From Furfurilactobacillus milii (GTDB lineage Bacteria; Bacillota; Bacilli; Lactobacillales; Lactobacillaceae): a stretch of 59,787 bases of DNA. The stretch is taken from assembly GCF_009863985.1 (NCBI RefSeq), contig NZ_WEZT01000002.1:1-59787 (forward strand). The letters are read 5' to 3'. The position numbers and the translations under genes are program-made. Position 1 is the stretch's first letter, and every line of letters starts with the position of its first letter. Under the pieces are notes generated by a model. It saw only the letters and a list, made by a program, of their open reading frames with translations, ran no database searches and was not told the DNA's origin. Positions 1 to 15,246 of this stretch are shown here, in pieces.

Positions 1-96
1 TAACCAGCGACCGCTTAAAATACTCGACTGGCAAACACCGTATCAGGTTATGCTGACAAATTTGTCCAAAAATTCGGATTAAATTTGCAATCTACC
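1..96 (+). mobile_element. IS30-family insertion sequence, 3' end (partial)
   Basis: This is the right end of an IS30-family element cut off by the window start. It carries the last codons of the transposase (2-82), followed at once by the terminal inverted repeat ending near TTGCAATCTACC at 85-96. The last 95 bases of the window are a diverged copy in the opposite orientation. The exact outer boundary (about base 96) is inferred from where the two copies stop matching. Confidence 0.8.
2..82 (+). CDS. IS30-family transposase, C-terminal fragment
   Basis: The frame at 2-82 encodes a 26-residue tail containing the signature NQRPLKILDWQTPYQ and a TAA stop. Conserved Asn-x-Arg-Pro and Trp-x-Thr-Pro motifs mark the C-terminus of IS30-family transposases, just after the DDE catalytic core. 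The copy at the right end of the window differs by only one residue in this stretch (V to I) although its DNA has diverged at several third positions. The rest of the gene lies outside the window. Confidence 0.8.
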   Translation, partial: NQRPLKILDWQTPYQVMLTNLSKNSD

Positions 97-646
97 TTAC
101 TTATGGATTCCAGACGACTATACTTTGATTTCAACTGAATCGCATGAACGTAACGGCGAACCAATCACAATTGAGCGCTATCAAGAGCAGCCAACGTTTT
201 TATTACATGGTGCACAGGTAACCACTATCTACGCAAACGATGGTCAGGACTTACAAAGTTACCACAACTATACACAGGCACCTGATCAGCCGTTGCCGGG
301 CACCCAGGAAGCAGAGAAGTTGGCCGAAGATGTTTGGACCGACACAGATCCAGATTTTGCGCGCGGTCTGTCCTTGCTGGTTGTGGAAAATCAACAACGG
401 TCCTATGTGGACGCTAATGGTGAGGAGCACCAGTTCCCAGTTTTGTGGGTCAAATTTGCTCATGAGAATGGGTCGTATAATTGGGTAACAGTTGCTGGTG
501 GCAACAAGATTGTTGAAGTTGAGCGTAATTCCGAATGGGATTACTTTGGTGGTCGCCGTGCTACAGAAGAGTGGGACAACGATGACTGGGTTCAGGCTCG
601 AAATGGCGAACGGCCACAGTTGGCTGCACCACATGCGCGAGCATAG
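97..646 (+). pseudogene. Hypothetical protein truncated at its 5' end by the IS30 element
   Basis: An open frame runs from the IS boundary through PYLWIPDDYTLISTESHERN to a TAA at 646, giving about 180 residues. The only nearby start is a TTG at 125 without a ribosome binding site, and the frame before it reads as plausible protein (LWIPDDY). I therefore infer that the IS removed the original start. The protein is acidic and soluble with no transmembrane segment or motif I recognise. It might still be translated from TTG 125 as a 173-residue product. Function unknown. Confidence 0.6.
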
Positions 647-693
647 ATAGTTGTCAAAGTGCTTACTTTGAATCTTGGCTCTAGCGTGACGCA

Positions 694-737
694 AAAACGA
701 CACAACGTGATCTTTTCACGCTGTGTCGTTTTTTTTA
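694..737. terminator. Bidirectional rho-independent terminator
   Basis: An AACGACACA...TGTGTCGTT stem with an inner CGTGA/TCACG pairing is flanked by A5 on the left and T8 on the right. It can therefore end both the rightward truncated gene and the leftward murT-gatD operon, which converge here. Confidence 0.85.
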
Positions 738-759
738 GTTATTTGGATTCTAGCAAATG

Positions 760-1467
760 TTAGAACGTTGCTGGAATGACCATGTTTTCCTGTTCGCTAA
801 AATCTTGGTCTGGATACTTGCGCTTTAATGCGGCGACTAGCAGATGCTTGGCAATGTCACCATTCCGGGTCAGGATGGGACCGTGGAAGTAGGTGCCATA
901 GACATTTTTGTAGTGGACGCCTTCAGTGCCATCCGCACCGTTGTTACCAGCACCTTCGGAAACAACTCCTAGTGGCGCCTCATCCTTACCGAGAAATGTC
1001 ATTCCTTGATGATTTTCAAAACCGTGATAGACTTCGCCGGTTTGTTCATCTTTGATAATCGTATCACCGATAAAACGATGGTCATGCTGATTCTTCGTGT
1101 AGTGGGTCATAGACTTGGTTCCAGTAATGCGCTCACCATCCGCGCCAATATAATATTGACCCAGTAGTTGAAAGCCGCCACAGATAGCTAGGGTAGGGCC
1201 GCCGTCTTCGATAAAGTCGGTAATAGCTGCCGCCTTTGTTGGTAGGTCTTTAGCCACGATGGTTTGCTCGAAATCCTGTCCACCGCCGAAGAAAACAATA
1301 TCAAAATCATTAGGATCAAATGGATCACCGAGACTGACCAATTTTGTCGTTACATCAGCGTCCATTTTTTTGGCGTAATACTGCATTGCTAAAATATTAC
1401 CGACGTCACCATAGGTATTCATCAGATCGCCGTAAAGATGGGCGATTGTTAAATGATAGTTAGCCAT
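760..1467 (-). CDS. gatD: Lipid II isoglutaminyl synthase, glutaminase subunit GatD
   Basis: 235 residues of the class I glutamine amidotransferase fold of the CobB/CobQ type. The nucleophile elbow [12 protein letters not shown] places the catalytic Cys at residue 96, and [10 protein letters not shown] near residue 193 supplies the His. [10 protein letters not shown] near residue 60 is the usual oxyanion-region loop. The known role is to release ammonia from glutamine and pass it to MurT, which amidates the alpha-carboxyl of D-Glu in lipid II. The start overlaps the stop of murT (TAATG), so the two subunits are translationally coupled. Confidence 0.93.
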   Translation of the reverse strand: MANYHLTIAHLYGDLMNTYGDVGNILAMQYYAKKMDADVTTKLVSLGDPFDPNDFDIVFFGGGQDFEQTIVAKDLPTKAAAITDFIEDGGPTLAICGGFQLLGQYYIGADGERITGTKSMTHYTKNQHDHRFIGDTIIKDEQTGEVYHGFENHQGMTFLGKDEAPLGVVSEGAGNNGADGTEGVHYKNVYGTYFHGPILTRNGDIAKHLLVAALKRKYPDQDFSEQENMVIPATF

Positions 1468-2828
1468 TAAGCACCCATTCCTTCCTTTATCAAACCTTCA
1501 CTGGCTAATTGTTTACGTAATTGTAGCACGGCCGTATAGGTTGCCAGTACATACACTTTTTTGGTTGGCAGTTCCTTGATCTTGGCAGTGACCTTAGTTA
1601 AGTCAGGTTCAATCATCGGTTGATCGATACCTGCCACCTTGAGTCGGAACGTAATGTCTTTATAGCGTTCGCCACCGGTCAAAAATGCTTTTATTTTGGG
1701 ATTCTCGCCAGTACCAGCAGCACCAAGCTTTTCAAATTCACCATCCCAGATCCAACTAGTATCAATACCGTCAGCATAATTGGCATTGAGTAAGCCGACG
1801 AATGAGAAGTTCTCAGGTTCTGTTAAAATCATGTCGATAACCTGATTCACACCAACGGGATTCTTAATCAAAATCAAGGTGACGTCTTTATCGCCGACGT
1901 GGACGACCTCTTGGCGGCCAAAGACACGTTCATCACTGGTGAAAGCTTGGCGAATTTGAGCAGGTTCTACATTGAGAAAGCGACCAACGGCGTACGCGGC
2001 GAGCGCGTTATAGATATTGTATAAACCACCGATGCCAATCCTAAATGATTCGCCATCCAAATCAAACGTTGATGCAGTTGGTGTCATGGCACCTAATTTA
2101 GTAACCGCATAGTTAAGTTCTGGACGGTGGAAACCACAGTTAGGACAGAAGTAATCGCCTAAGTTACCATAAGTCATAAAATGATAGTGCAAAACGTGCT
2201 GACACTTTGGACACAAGATGCCATCCGTATTCGTCGGTGCCTTCATATCACCTTTTGGGAGGTGATTGAAGCCGTAGTAAATTTTGGGGTTAGGCAGATC
2301 AACTGAGTTAAAGAGTTGAGCGTCACCATTCGCAATGATAGTCGCTTCAGGTGCAAGCCGCACGCCATCGATAATTTTTTTGTACGTTGTGTAAATTTCA
2401 CCATAACGATCCATTTGATCACGGAAGATGTTGGTGAACACAAACGCAATGGGCTTAATGTAGCGTGTTACTTTAATAACGTTTGCTTCATCCACTTCCA
2501 AGACAGCTAGTGGGCGTTGCCCCCGTGACCGTTTGGCGTGAAGAAATGTGCCGACAATACCTTGTTCCATATTTGAACCAGTGGGGTTTGTCAAAACGTG
2601 ATTGTATTTTTCGCGTAAAACACGCACGGTTAGGGCAGTCGTCAGTGTCTTTCCGTTTGTTCCAGTGATCACGATGACATCATAATTTTGACCCAAATGT
2701 TTCAAGATTTCGGGGTCAATCCGGGTGGCTAGTTTGCCAGGTAATGATGAACCACCGTGCATAAATGTGTGTAAAAACCAGTATGATGTCTTGCCAACTG
2801 CTGTGGCAACCCCGCTTCGTAATGACAT
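1467..2828 (-). CDS. murT: Lipid II isoglutaminyl synthase, ATPase subunit MurT
   Basis: 453 residues of the Mur ligase family. The P-loop TGTNGKT is at residues 55-61. A four-cysteine zinc ribbon (CPKC...CPNC, about residues 205-230) is inserted in the central domain, which is diagnostic of MurT. The C-terminal DUF1727 domain follows. MurT activates the D-isoglutamate carboxyl of lipid II with ATP and forms a heterodimer with GatD. It heads the leftward two-gene operon and has an AAGGAG site just before the ATG. It is divergent from tdk across a gap of about 210 bp. Confidence 0.95.
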   Translation of the reverse strand: MSLRSGVATAVGKTSYWFLHTFMHGGSSLPGKLATRIDPEILKHLGQNYDVIVITGTNGKTLTTALTVRVLREKYNHVLTNPTGSNMEQGIVGTFLHAKRSRGQRPLAVLEVDEANVIKVTRYIKPIAFVFTNIFRDQMDRYGEIYTTYKKIIDGVRLAPEATIIANGDAQLFNSVDLPNPKIYYGFNHLPKGDMKAPTNTDGILCPKCQHVLHYHFMTYGNLGDYFCPNCGFHRPELNYAVTKLGAMTPTASTFDLDGESFRIGIGGLYNIYNALAAYAVGRFLNVEPAQIRQAFTSDERVFGRQEVVHVGDKDVTLILIKNPVGVNQVIDMILTEPENFSFVGLLNANYADGIDTSWIWDGEFEKLGAAGTGENPKIKAFLTGGERYKDITFRLKVAGIDQPMIEPDLTKVTAKIKELPTKKVYVLATYTAVLQLRKQLASEGLIKEGMGA

Positions 2829-2975
2829 GAAAAGCTCCTTTAATCTGTAATTAACTTTAGCCAGTTTAGCACATCTCGTCTAAAACCCACTGCCCGATGC
2901 TCAGTTTTAATGAATTCACTAACTACTTAACTGTCGATCAGAGAAAGCAAGTTCAAACATGTTTGGCCGTCGTGC

Positions 2976-3004
2976 TGTTCAAGTATTGGTCCATTCGGTA
3001 TAAT
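2976..3004 (+). promoter_or_regulatory. Sigma-A promoter for the tdk-prfA-prmC-tsaC operon
   Basis: A perfect -10 (TATAAT, 2999-3004) stands 17 bp after a weaker -35 (TGTTCA, 2976-2981), about 38 bp before the tdk start. The next genes follow with short gaps or overlaps, so one transcript probably covers all four. Confidence 0.6.
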
Positions 3005-3041
3005 GGAAAGCGATAAAATTTTTGACAGAGGAAGGCATCGC

Positions 3042-3617
3042 ATGGCACAGTTATTTTTCCGGTTCGGGGCAATGAACTCAGGTAAGACGATTGAAATCTT
3101 AAAAGTTGCGCACAATTACGAGGAACAAGGCAAGTCCGTTATTATTATGACAAGTGCCGTGGATACTCGTGATGGTGAAGGTTACGTTTCGAGCCGAATT
3201 GGTTTGAAGCGTCCAGCTCACACCATTAAAGCAGATACTAACGTCTTCGAGGCCGTTAATGAAATTGATCCGGAAGCGTCTTGCGTGCTGGTTGATGAAG
3301 CTCAATTTTTACAAAAACATCACATCTTGGAGTTAACTAAGGTTGTGGATGAACTGCACATTCCGGTGATGACGTTTGGACTGAAAAATGATTTTCGCAA
3401 CGAATTGTTCGAGGGATCAAAATACCTATTACTTTACGCTGACAAGATTGAAGAAATGAAAACGATTTGTTGGTTCTGTGCCAAAAAGGCAATCATGAAT
3501 CTCCGTTTTCACGATAATAAACCCGTTTATGAGGGTGAACAGGTCCAGATTGGTGGAAATGAAAGTTATTATCCAGTGTGCCGTGAGCATTATTTTAACC
3601 CGCCTTTACAGAAGTAA
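3042..3617 (+). CDS. tdk: Thymidine kinase
   Basis: 191 residues from the ATG at 3042, preceded by GAGGAAGG. An upstream in-frame codon at 3003 lies in the promoter -10 and is rejected. The P-loop GAMNSGKT is near residue 9. The lasso/zinc region has CWFC and a second CREH cluster near the C-terminus, as in type II (TK1-like) thymidine kinases. The enzyme phosphorylates thymidine for dTTP salvage in the cytoplasm. It is first in the operon with prfA, an arrangement seen in many Firmicutes. Confidence 0.95.
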   Translation: MAQLFFRFGAMNSGKTIEILKVAHNYEEQGKSVIIMTSAVDTRDGEGYVSSRIGLKRPAHTIKADTNVFEAVNEIDPEASCVLVDEAQFLQKHHILELTKVVDELHIPVMTFGLKNDFRNELFEGSKYLLLYADKIEEMKTICWFCAKKAIMNLRFHDNKPVYEGEQVQIGGNESYYPVCREHYFNPPLQK

Positions 3618-3651
3618 ACTGACAGAACGAGCGAAGTAGGAGACAGAAGTT

Positions 3652-4734
3652 ATGGATGAAATGTTTAATAAACTGCAGGCCGTGTCGGACCGCTATGAGG
3701 AACTTAATGAACTCATGAGCGACCCTGAGGTCATTGCAGATTCAGATCGCTTTATGAAGCTGTCCAAAGAAGAGGGGAGCATTCGTGAAACGGTCGAAAA
3801 GTACCGTCGTTATCGCAAAGTGATGGATGAAATCAGCGATGATAATGATTTACTTCATGAAAAGCTTGATCCTGACATGGAAGAGCTGACTAAGGAAGAA
3901 CTAAAAGAGTTGGAAGATGAAAAAGCCCAGTTGGAACAGGAAATTACTGTTTTGATGCTACCTAAGGATCCAAATGATGACAAGAACATCATCATGGAAA
4001 TTCATGGAGCTGCCGGTGGTGATGAAGCCAGCTTATTTGCCGCGGACTTATTCAATATGTATTCTCGTTATGCTGAAAAGCAAGGCTGGCAAGTAGAAGT
4101 CATCGACGAAAATGCAACTGAAGTGGGTGGCTTTAAAGAAATTGTCCTGATGATTACGGGCGATAAGGTCTATTCCAAACTGAAGTTTGAAAATGGTGCA
4201 CATCGGGTTCAACGGGTTCCGGTGACAGAATCTGCTGGTCGTGTGCATACCAGTACCGCGACTGTTGGTGTGATGCCAGAGTACGAAGATGTTGATATCG
4301 ACTTAGACCCAAAGGACATCCGGACTGATGTGTTCCGTTCATCCGGTGCCGGTGGTCAGCACATTAACAAAACAAGTTCAGCCGTCCGGATGACGCATAT
4401 TCCGACCGGTGTAGTTGTGTCAATGCAGGATCAACGGTCGCAGCAGCAAAACCGTGTCAAGGCGATGGAAATTCTGAAACAGCGTGTGTACGATTACTAC
4501 GCTTCCCGTGAACAGAGCGAATACGACGAGCAACGTAAGAGCGCAGTGGGGACTGGGGACCGTTCGGAACGAATCCGGACGTACAACTTTCCTCAAAACC
4601 GGGTTACGGATCACCGAATCAATTTGACCTTGAACAAGTTGGATCGCGTGATGAACGGTGAGTTAGACGAAATTATTGATGCCTTGCTTTTAAATGAACA
4701 GGCTGAAAAGATGGATGAGTTAAATCGTGGATAA
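3652..4734 (+). CDS. prfA: Peptide chain release factor 1
   Basis: 360 residues, the normal RF1 length. The peptidyl-tRNA hydrolysis motif GGQ (within [15 protein letters not shown]) is at residues 234-236. The N-terminal helical domain is rich in Glu and Lys. RF1 recognises UAA and UAG stop codons in the ribosome A site. An AGGAG stands shortly before the ATG. The gene overlaps prmC, whose product methylates the GGQ glutamine, so factor and modifying enzyme are co-expressed. Confidence 0.96.
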   Translation: MDEMFNKLQAVSDRYEELNELMSDPEVIADSDRFMKLSKEEGSIRETVEKYRRYRKVMDEISDDNDLLHEKLDPDMEELTKEELKELEDEKAQLEQEITVLMLPKDPNDDKNIIMEIHGAAGGDEASLFAADLFNMYSRYAEKQGWQVEVIDENATEVGGFKEIVLMITGDKVYSKLKFENGAHRVQRVPVTESAGRVHTSTATVGVMPEYEDVDIDLDPKDIRTDVFRSSGAGGQHINKTSSAVRMTHIPTGVVVSMQDQRSQQQNRVKAMEILKQRVYDYYASREQSEYDEQRKSAVGTGDRSERIRTYNFPQNRVTDHRINLTLNKLDRVMNGELDEIIDALLLNEQAEKMDELNRG

Positions 4735-5572
4735 GCCAACTATTTTAGAAGCCCAGCAGTGGGCTTCTTCTTGTTTTGACCAACAGTTAAAAAATAATGA
4801 CCCCAACTTATCGGCCAGTATTATGATGGATTTGTTTGATTGGTCGCGAACCCAGTTATTGATGCGTTTAAGAGATGCGCTGACAGCAGCTCAATGGGAA
4901 GCCTATCAGCAGGCCGTCCAACGGATTGCAAAGGGAGAGCCTGCTCAATATGTGATCGGCAAGGCTCAGTTTTACGGACACTCATTTATGGTGACACCTG
5001 CTGTATTGATTCCCCGGCAGGAAACTGAGGAACTTGTTGATTGGGTGCTGACTGATCATGATGATGTCGCTAAAAGCGTCTTGGATATTGGCACGGGTAG
5101 CGGCGCATTAGCCATCAGCATGGCATTAGCACGGCCGCACTGGCAGGTAATAGGCACAGACATCAGCGATTCTGCCATTCAGGTTGCCAAGCGAAACGCA
5201 CAATCACTGCGAGCAAGCGTCGGTTGGCAGGTTGGTGATTTGTTTCAACCTGTGGAAGATAAAGTGTTTGACCTGATTGTTAGCAACCCACCATATATTA
5301 GTGAGGCTGAGCGACCTTTGATGGATCAAAATGTATTAGATTATGAACCCCATCAAGCGTTATTTGCGGATCACCAAGGTTTAGCAATTTACGAACGGAT
5401 TGCACAACAACTGGCCGATCACTTAACAGACCAAGGCGTCGCGTACTTCGAGATTGGCTTTGCCCAAGGCAAGTCGGTCAAACATTTGTTTGAGACGGCT
5501 TTACCTGAAGCACAAGTGACATTGCGACAAGATATTACCGGTCATGATCGAATGATTCGTGTTCAACGGTGA
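4727..5572 (+). CDS. prmC: Release factor glutamine N5-methyltransferase
   Basis: 281 residues with a GTG start overlapping the end of prfA by 8 bp. The SAM-binding loop [13 protein letters not shown] is near residue 119, and the catalytic NPPY motif is at residues 187-190. The N-terminal helical substrate-binding domain is present. It methylates the GGQ glutamine of RF1 and RF2, raising termination efficiency. Position and overlap fit coupled synthesis with RF1. Confidence 0.95.
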   Translation: MDKPTILEAQQWASSCFDQQLKNNDPNLSASIMMDLFDWSRTQLLMRLRDALTAAQWEAYQQAVQRIAKGEPAQYVIGKAQFYGHSFMVTPAVLIPRQETEELVDWVLTDHDDVAKSVLDIGTGSGALAISMALARPHWQVIGTDISDSAIQVAKRNAQSLRASVGWQVGDLFQPVEDKVFDLIVSNPPYISEAERPLMDQNVLDYEPHQALFADHQGLAIYERIAQQLADHLTDQGVAYFEIGFAQGKSVKHLFETALPEAQVTLRQDITGHDRMIRVQR

Positions 5573-5604
5573 ACGCGAACTTTAGAACAGGAGGATGTAA
5601 GGGC

Positions 5605-6630
5605 ATGGAAACGAAGCGTTTTTCAAACCATGAAATTGAAGCTGCTGCCGCGGCATTACGAGATGGGCAGTTGGTTGCATTTCCAACCGAGACTGTTTAT
5701 GGGTTGGGGGCCGATGCGACAAATGAAACAGCAGTTAAGCAAGTGTATCAAGCAAAGGGGCGGCCAAGTGACAATCCGTTGATCGTTCATGTAGCCGACG
5801 TTGAAACGGTGACCGCATTAACAGAACCACTATCGGAGGTCGCTAAAAAATTAATGGCGGCTTTTTGGCCAGGTTCGTTGACAATGATTTTTAAATTGAA
5901 GCCAAATGTATTGTCCAAGGCCGTCACGGGTGGTTTGGACACAGCAGCATTTCGTTTTCCAGCTAACAAGACGACATTGGCGTTAATTAAAGCTTTAGGA
6001 CGGCCAATGGTAGGTCCATCTGCCAACACGTCTGGTAAGCCAAGCCCGACCACGGCCGATCACGTGTTACATGATTTGAACGGCAAGATTGCGGGTGTCG
6101 TTGACGATGGTCCAACCAAGGTTGGCGTTGAATCAACGGTATTAGACATGTCAACCGATCAACCGGCCATTTTGCGGCCAGGAGCAGTCACACCTGAACA
6201 AATCGAAGCGGTAATTAAGCAAACTGTTGCGACAGAAGTCCACAAAGTTGGTGCTAAAGAAACACCGAAAGCGCCTGGAATGAAGTACAAACACTACGCA
6301 CCGGCCGCCCAGGTTTACATCGTTAACGATGGTGACTGGCAGTCCGCATTAGACTGGGCTGGTCAGCAGCCTGTCCAAATAGGGTTGATGGCGACCAAAG
6401 AACGTTTGGCGGGATTGCAATTGCCAACGAACGTAGAAGTATTTGAACTTGGACAAAATGTGACGACCGCTAGTCATTTGCTATTTGCGGGATTGCGCCA
6501 TTTTGACGATGAAGGTGAAATCAAAGATATCCTGGCCGAGGGTTTCCCGGCCAACGGACTTGGGCTGGCATACATGAACCGTTTAAAAAAGTCTGCTGGT
6601 AATGTTTTCTTCACGACGTCACAAATCTGA
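5605..6630 (+). CDS. tsaC: L-threonylcarbamoyladenylate synthase (TsaC/Sua5 type)
   Basis: 341 residues from ATG 5605, which has a perfect AGGAGG at 5589-5594. A frame-extended GTG at 5569 overlapping the prmC stop lacks such a site. The YrdC domain begins with GQLVAFPTETVYGLGADA and contains KGRPSDNPL. The length and the C-terminal part (PGMKYKHYAP linker, then an alpha/beta domain) show the longer Sua5-like form. It makes threonylcarbamoyl-AMP from threonine, bicarbonate and ATP for the t6A37 tRNA modification. Confidence 0.93.
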   Translation: METKRFSNHEIEAAAAALRDGQLVAFPTETVYGLGADATNETAVKQVYQAKGRPSDNPLIVHVADVETVTALTEPLSEVAKKLMAAFWPGSLTMIFKLKPNVLSKAVTGGLDTAAFRFPANKTTLALIKALGRPMVGPSANTSGKPSPTTADHVLHDLNGKIAGVVDDGPTKVGVESTVLDMSTDQPAILRPGAVTPEQIEAVIKQTVATEVHKVGAKETPKAPGMKYKHYAPAAQVYIVNDGDWQSALDWAGQQPVQIGLMATKERLAGLQLPTNVEVFELGQNVTTASHLLFAGLRHFDDEGEIKDILAEGFPANGLGLAYMNRLKKSAGNVFFTTSQI

Positions 6631-6660
6631 TTGCGTGATAATTTCCGATTAGCGTAAAAT
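6631..6660 (+). promoter_or_regulatory. Sigma-A promoter of glyA
   Basis: TTGCGT (6631-6636) and TAAAAT (6655-6660) are separated by 18 bp and begin right after the tsaC stop. A leader of about 65 nt follows before glyA. I saw no riboswitch or attenuator structure in it. Confidence 0.55.
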
Positions 6661-6733
6661 GAAGATATGGTTTGAATAATTAAATACAATCAGATCACGT
6701 AGGGTTACTGAACCTGTCAAGGAGGAATTGCCG

Positions 6734-7972
6734 ATGAGTTATCAAGACACAGATCCAGAATTATGGCAAGCAATCGCCAACGAGGGGAACCGTCAGCAGC
6801 ATACCATTGAGTTGATCGCGTCTGAAAACATTGTTTCAGATGCCGTTCGGGCCGCACAAGGCTCCGTTTTAACCAACAAGTACGCTGAAGGTTACCCAGG
6901 TCACCGTTACTACGGTGGCTGTGAATATATTGATGTTGTGGAACAACTTGCAATTGACCGTGCCAAACAACTCTTTGGTGCTGAATACGCTAATGTGCAA
7001 CCGCATTCTGGTTCGCAGGCAAACATGGCGGCTTACATGGCTCTCATTAAGCCAGGGGACGTTGTGATGGGGATGGCACTGGATGATGGCGGTCACTTAA
7101 CTCATGGCTCTAAAGTTAACTTCAGCGGCAAAACATATACTTTCTATGGCTACCATGTCGATCCAGAGAGCCAACGGTTGGATTATGACGCCATTTTAAA
7201 ACAGGCTCAGGAAGTTCATCCCAAATTAATCGTTGCGGGCGCTTCTGCTTACAGCCGTATCATTGACTTTAAGAAGTTTCGTGAAATTGCAGATGCAGTT
7301 GGTGCCAAGCTTATGGTTGATATGGCTCACATCGCTGGGTTAGTGGCAACTGGGTTACATCCAAGTCCAGTACCATATGCAGATGTTGTCACGACAACCA
7401 CTCACAAAACACTTCGTGGGCCACGTGGTGGACTGATTTTGGCTAAGGCTGAATACGCGAAAAAGTTAAATTCAGCTGTCTTCCCGGGCACTCAGGGTGG
7501 TCCTTTGGAACACGTTATTGCTGGTAAAGCAGCTGCGCTGGGTGAAGACTTGCAACCTGCTTTTAAGGTTTACGGCGAACAGGTCATTAAGAATGCACAA
7601 GCGATGGCTAGCGTATTCAATGCGGATGATCAGGTTAAAATTTTGACCGGCGGTACGGATAATCACTTAATGACACTAGATCTGACCGGTACGTCATTAA
7701 CTGGGGCAGCCTTACAGGATTTACTTGATGCTGTCGATATCACGACGAATAAGGAAGCGATTCCTAACGATCCCGCTGGTCCACGTGTTACTTCTGGATT
7801 ACGTTTAGGCACGCCGGCGATTACTACTCGTGGCTTTGGTGAGACAGAGAGCAAACAGGTTGCAGAATTGATTCTATCAATCATTCACCATCCCGAAGAT
7901 GCCACTGTGGCCCGTAATGTAGCAGTTAAGGTGCGTCAACTAACAGATGCGCATCCAATTAATGTGAATTAA
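6734..7972 (+). CDS. glyA: Serine hydroxymethyltransferase
   Basis: 412 residues from ATG 6734 with AAGGAGG 8 nt upstream. The PLP lysine lies in [11 protein letters not shown] at about residue 225. The N-terminal [16 protein letters not shown] motif is typical of bacterial GlyA. The enzyme interconverts serine and glycine with tetrahydrofolate, feeding one-carbon units to purine and dTMP synthesis. It sits between tsaC and upp with its own promoter. Confidence 0.96.
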   Translation: MSYQDTDPELWQAIANEGNRQQHTIELIASENIVSDAVRAAQGSVLTNKYAEGYPGHRYYGGCEYIDVVEQLAIDRAKQLFGAEYANVQPHSGSQANMAAYMALIKPGDVVMGMALDDGGHLTHGSKVNFSGKTYTFYGYHVDPESQRLDYDAILKQAQEVHPKLIVAGASAYSRIIDFKKFREIADAVGAKLMVDMAHIAGLVATGLHPSPVPYADVVTTTTHKTLRGPRGGLILAKAEYAKKLNSAVFPGTQGGPLEHVIAGKAAALGEDLQPAFKVYGEQVIKNAQAMASVFNADDQVKILTGGTDNHLMTLDLTGTSLTGAALQDLLDAVDITTNKEAIPNDPAGPRVTSGLRLGTPAITTRGFGETESKQVAELILSIIHHPEDATVARNVAVKVRQLTDAHPINVN

Positions 7973-8048
7973 TCAAGAACTACGCTCGCGTTCAGAGCTA
8001 AAATCGACTAGAATTAGGTTCAGAAAATAAAAGGGAGTGTGGCATCCG

Positions 8049-8678
8049 ATGGGGAAGTTTGAGGTTCTTGATCACCCGTTGATTCAACATAAATTAACGA
8101 TAATTCGTAACCGGGATACAGGCACGAAGGTCTTCCGTGAAGTTGTGAACGAAATTTCAACACTTATGGCTTATGAGGTTTCACGCGATATGCCGTTGGA
8201 AGATGTCGAAGTAACAACGCCAATCGAAAAGACAGTAAAGAAGCAGTTGGCTGGTAAAAAGGTCGCTATTGTGCCAATTTTACGTGCAGGTTTAGGAATG
8301 GTCGACGGATTTTTGAACTTGATCCCTGCTGCTAAGGTTGGTCATATTGGGATGTATCGTGACGAAGAATCATTGCAGCCCGTTGAGTATTTTGTCAAAA
8401 TGCCAGCTGACATTGATCAACGTCAGATTTTTGTTGTTGACCCAATGTTAGCTACTGGTGGCTCAGCAATTATGGCCATTGATGCACTTAAACAACGAGG
8501 TGCGCACAGCTTTAAATTTATGTGTTTAGTAGCAGCCCCAGAAGGTGTAAAAGCTTTACAAAAAGCTCATCCAGAAGTTGAAATTTACACGGCTGCATTG
8601 GATGAAAAGCTCAATGAAGATGGTTATATCATGCCTGGTTTAGGGGATGCCGGTGACCGTTTGTTTGGCACAAAGTAA
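8049..8678 (+). CDS. upp: Uracil phosphoribosyltransferase
   Basis: 209 residues, the standard UPRT length, starting [15 protein letters not shown] at 8049 after GGGAG. The PRPP-binding loop [10 protein letters not shown] is near residue 132, and the uracil-binding PGLGDAGDR is at the C-terminus. It salvages uracil to UMP. An in-frame GTG at 8037 overlaps the ribosome binding site and is unlikely. A strong terminator follows, separating it from the ATP synthase operon. Confidence 0.96.
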   Translation: MGKFEVLDHPLIQHKLTIIRNRDTGTKVFREVVNEISTLMAYEVSRDMPLEDVEVTTPIEKTVKKQLAGKKVAIVPILRAGLGMVDGFLNLIPAAKVGHIGMYRDEESLQPVEYFVKMPADIDQRQIFVVDPMLATGGSAIMAIDALKQRGAHSFKFMCLVAAPEGVKALQKAHPEVEIYTAALDEKLNEDGYIMPGLGDAGDRLFGTK

Positions 8679-8720
8679 TTATTTGTTTTCTGATTTCAAT
8701 ATTTAGTGAGAAACCTAAAG

Positions 8721-8753
8721 CTTCCTGATGATCAGTTATCAGGGAGTTTTTTT
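8721..8753 (+). terminator. Rho-independent terminator of upp
   Basis: Stem CTTCCTGAT/ATCAGGGAG with a short loop, followed by seven T residues. Confidence 0.85.
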
Positions 8754-9182
8754 ATTTGCTCGCCCTTGGTGTACAGCTGACAACGTGTTCGGTAATCAAA
8801 TAATCAAACTAGAAAAGATTTAGATACTAATCCACAGTGACTGAACTACAATAAGGTCACTTTCCAATTGTGCTGTCTTTATAATTCTTTCACAATCAGA
8901 AAAGTGTTCATTAATAAAAATTGTTAATGAAAGGAGAATAATGTAAATAATTTTCTCGAAGTTGTTGAGAACGGTTGCAAAACGCTAAAAACTTTGTCGG
9001 AGTAAGAATAATCAGACATTAGAGAATGCGAAATTCTTTTGCGATTGATTTTCAATGGTGGTATCATATTTCTGTATTTTGAACAGCAGGGGCTCGAATT
9101 TTATGGCTATTTTTACATAACTGTAACGAGCTGGTTCACAATATTGCAACACAACTAAGGTTACGGAAAGAGGTGATATTTA
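8754..9182 (+). other. Long gene-free leader before the ATP synthase operon
   Basis: About 430 bp between the upp terminator and atpB. I find no convincing reading frame and no atpI homologue, which some Firmicutes have at this place. The stretch is AT-rich and contains small hairpins such as AGAATGCGAAATTCT around 9023. The only clear signal is the promoter at 9039-9067, leaving an atp mRNA leader of about 110 nt. Confidence 0.5.
9039..9067 (+). promoter_or_regulatory. Sigma-A promoter of the atp operon
   Basis: TTGCGA (9039-9044) and TATCAT (9062-9067) with the ideal 17-bp spacer. Transcription would start near 9075, about 110 bp before atpB. Confidence 0.65.
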
Positions 9183-10125
<943 letters not shown>

Positions 10126-10172
10126 TTTCAAGACTAAAGAAGTACTAATTCTGACAAGGGAGGTGCCAATAG

Positions 10173-10697
10173 ATGTTTTCACCATTAGTTTTAGCGGCTG
10201 AAAAGGGTTTTGATTACGGCGATATGCTGTTTTATATGGTCGCATTTGTATTGTTAATGTGGTTAGTTAAGGTGTTTGCTTGGAAACCCGTTACGAAAAT
10301 GATGAATGACCGGGCCACGAAAATTGCTAACGACATTGATTCTGCTGAAAAGTCACGCTCTGATGCAGAAAGTTTAGCAAGTCAACGTCGTGATGCACTT
10401 GCCAACTCACATCAAGAAGCCTCAACAATTGTTGCTGACGCTAAGGATGCGGGTAATCAACAACGTGACAAGATTATTAACCAAGCACAATCAGATGCCC
10501 AGAAGTTACGCGAGAACGCAACTTCTGATATTGAACAACAACGTCAAGACGCTCTTGTAAGCGCACGTAAAGACGTGGCTGATTTGTCTATTGAGATTGC
10601 TTCCAAGATCATTCACAAGCAATTAAATGCCGACGATCAAAAGGCATTGATTGATTCTTATATCGAAGGGTTGGGAAAAGATGACCAAACTCGCTAA
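10173..10697 (+). CDS. atpF: ATP synthase Fo subunit b
   Basis: 174 residues: one N-terminal transmembrane helix (about residues 16-36) followed by a long charged coiled coil rich in Lys, Asp, Gln and Ala. It is the peripheral stalk that links subunit a to F1. AAGGGAGGTG precedes the ATG. The 3' end overlaps atpH by 17 bp. Confidence 0.94.
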   Translation: MFSPLVLAAEKGFDYGDMLFYMVAFVLLMWLVKVFAWKPVTKMMNDRATKIANDIDSAEKSRSDAESLASQRRDALANSHQEASTIVADAKDAGNQQRDKIINQAQSDAQKLRENATSDIEQQRQDALVSARKDVADLSIEIASKIIHKQLNADDQKALIDSYIEGLGKDDQTR

Positions 10698-11226
10698 ATC
10701 GCAAGTTGCTCGTCGTTATGGTCGTGCTATGTTTGACGCGGCAAACGAAAAGCAGCAACTGGAACCGGTTTATGATGAGCTCATCCAAGTCCAAGGCGTT
10801 TTTCAATCCGTGCCTAATTTGGGAACGGTTTTGACAGGTGCTGGTTTACAGAACCCCGAGAAAGAAGCCCTCTTGAAGCCTTTGTTAAGCTCAACTAGTC
10901 CACTAGTTCATAACTTTTTACAAATGCTTTTCGACTACGGCCGGTTGGATGATACGGTCGCAATCATTGATGAGTTCAAACGGCTCTATGATGAACAAAA
11001 CCAAACAGTTTATGCTGATGTAACTACTGCTGTAAGTCTCGATGAGACTCAAAAACAACGGTTGGCAGACAGCATTGCTAAGCGGGTCGGTGCTAAAACT
11101 GTACACGTTAATCAAATCGTTAATCCGGATATTATTGGTGGCGTTATCGTCAACAGTAATAACACTGTGATTGATGGTTCGATTCGTACCCGTCTGGCGC
11201 ATATCCGTCAAAGTTTGACGCGATAA
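10681..11226 (+). CDS. atpH: ATP synthase F1 subunit delta
   Basis: 181 residues beginning MTKLAKSQVARRYGRAMFDA, the usual OSCP/delta start, and ending GGVIVNSNNTVIDGSIRTRL. The start at 10681 lies inside the end of atpF. A further upstream in-frame ATT at 10651 would add ten residues absent from the family. It caps F1 and joins it to the b stalk. Confidence 0.93.
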   Translation: MTKLAKSQVARRYGRAMFDAANEKQQLEPVYDELIQVQGVFQSVPNLGTVLTGAGLQNPEKEALLKPLLSSTSPLVHNFLQMLFDYGRLDDTVAIIDEFKRLYDEQNQTVYADVTTAVSLDETQKQRLADSIAKRVGAKTVHVNQIVNPDIIGGVIVNSNNTVIDGSIRTRLAHIRQSLTR

Positions 11227-12786
<1,560 letters not shown>

Positions 12787-12806
12787 GTTGAAAGGAAGGT
12801 GAGCAA

Positions 12807-15232
<2,426 letters not shown>

Positions 15233-15246
15233 AGGAGGCGTGACCA

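Noticed and set aside
8754-9182. Possible riboswitch or atpI gene before atpB
   Set aside because: No frame of useful length and no recognised aptamer pattern; only a promoter and small hairpins seen.
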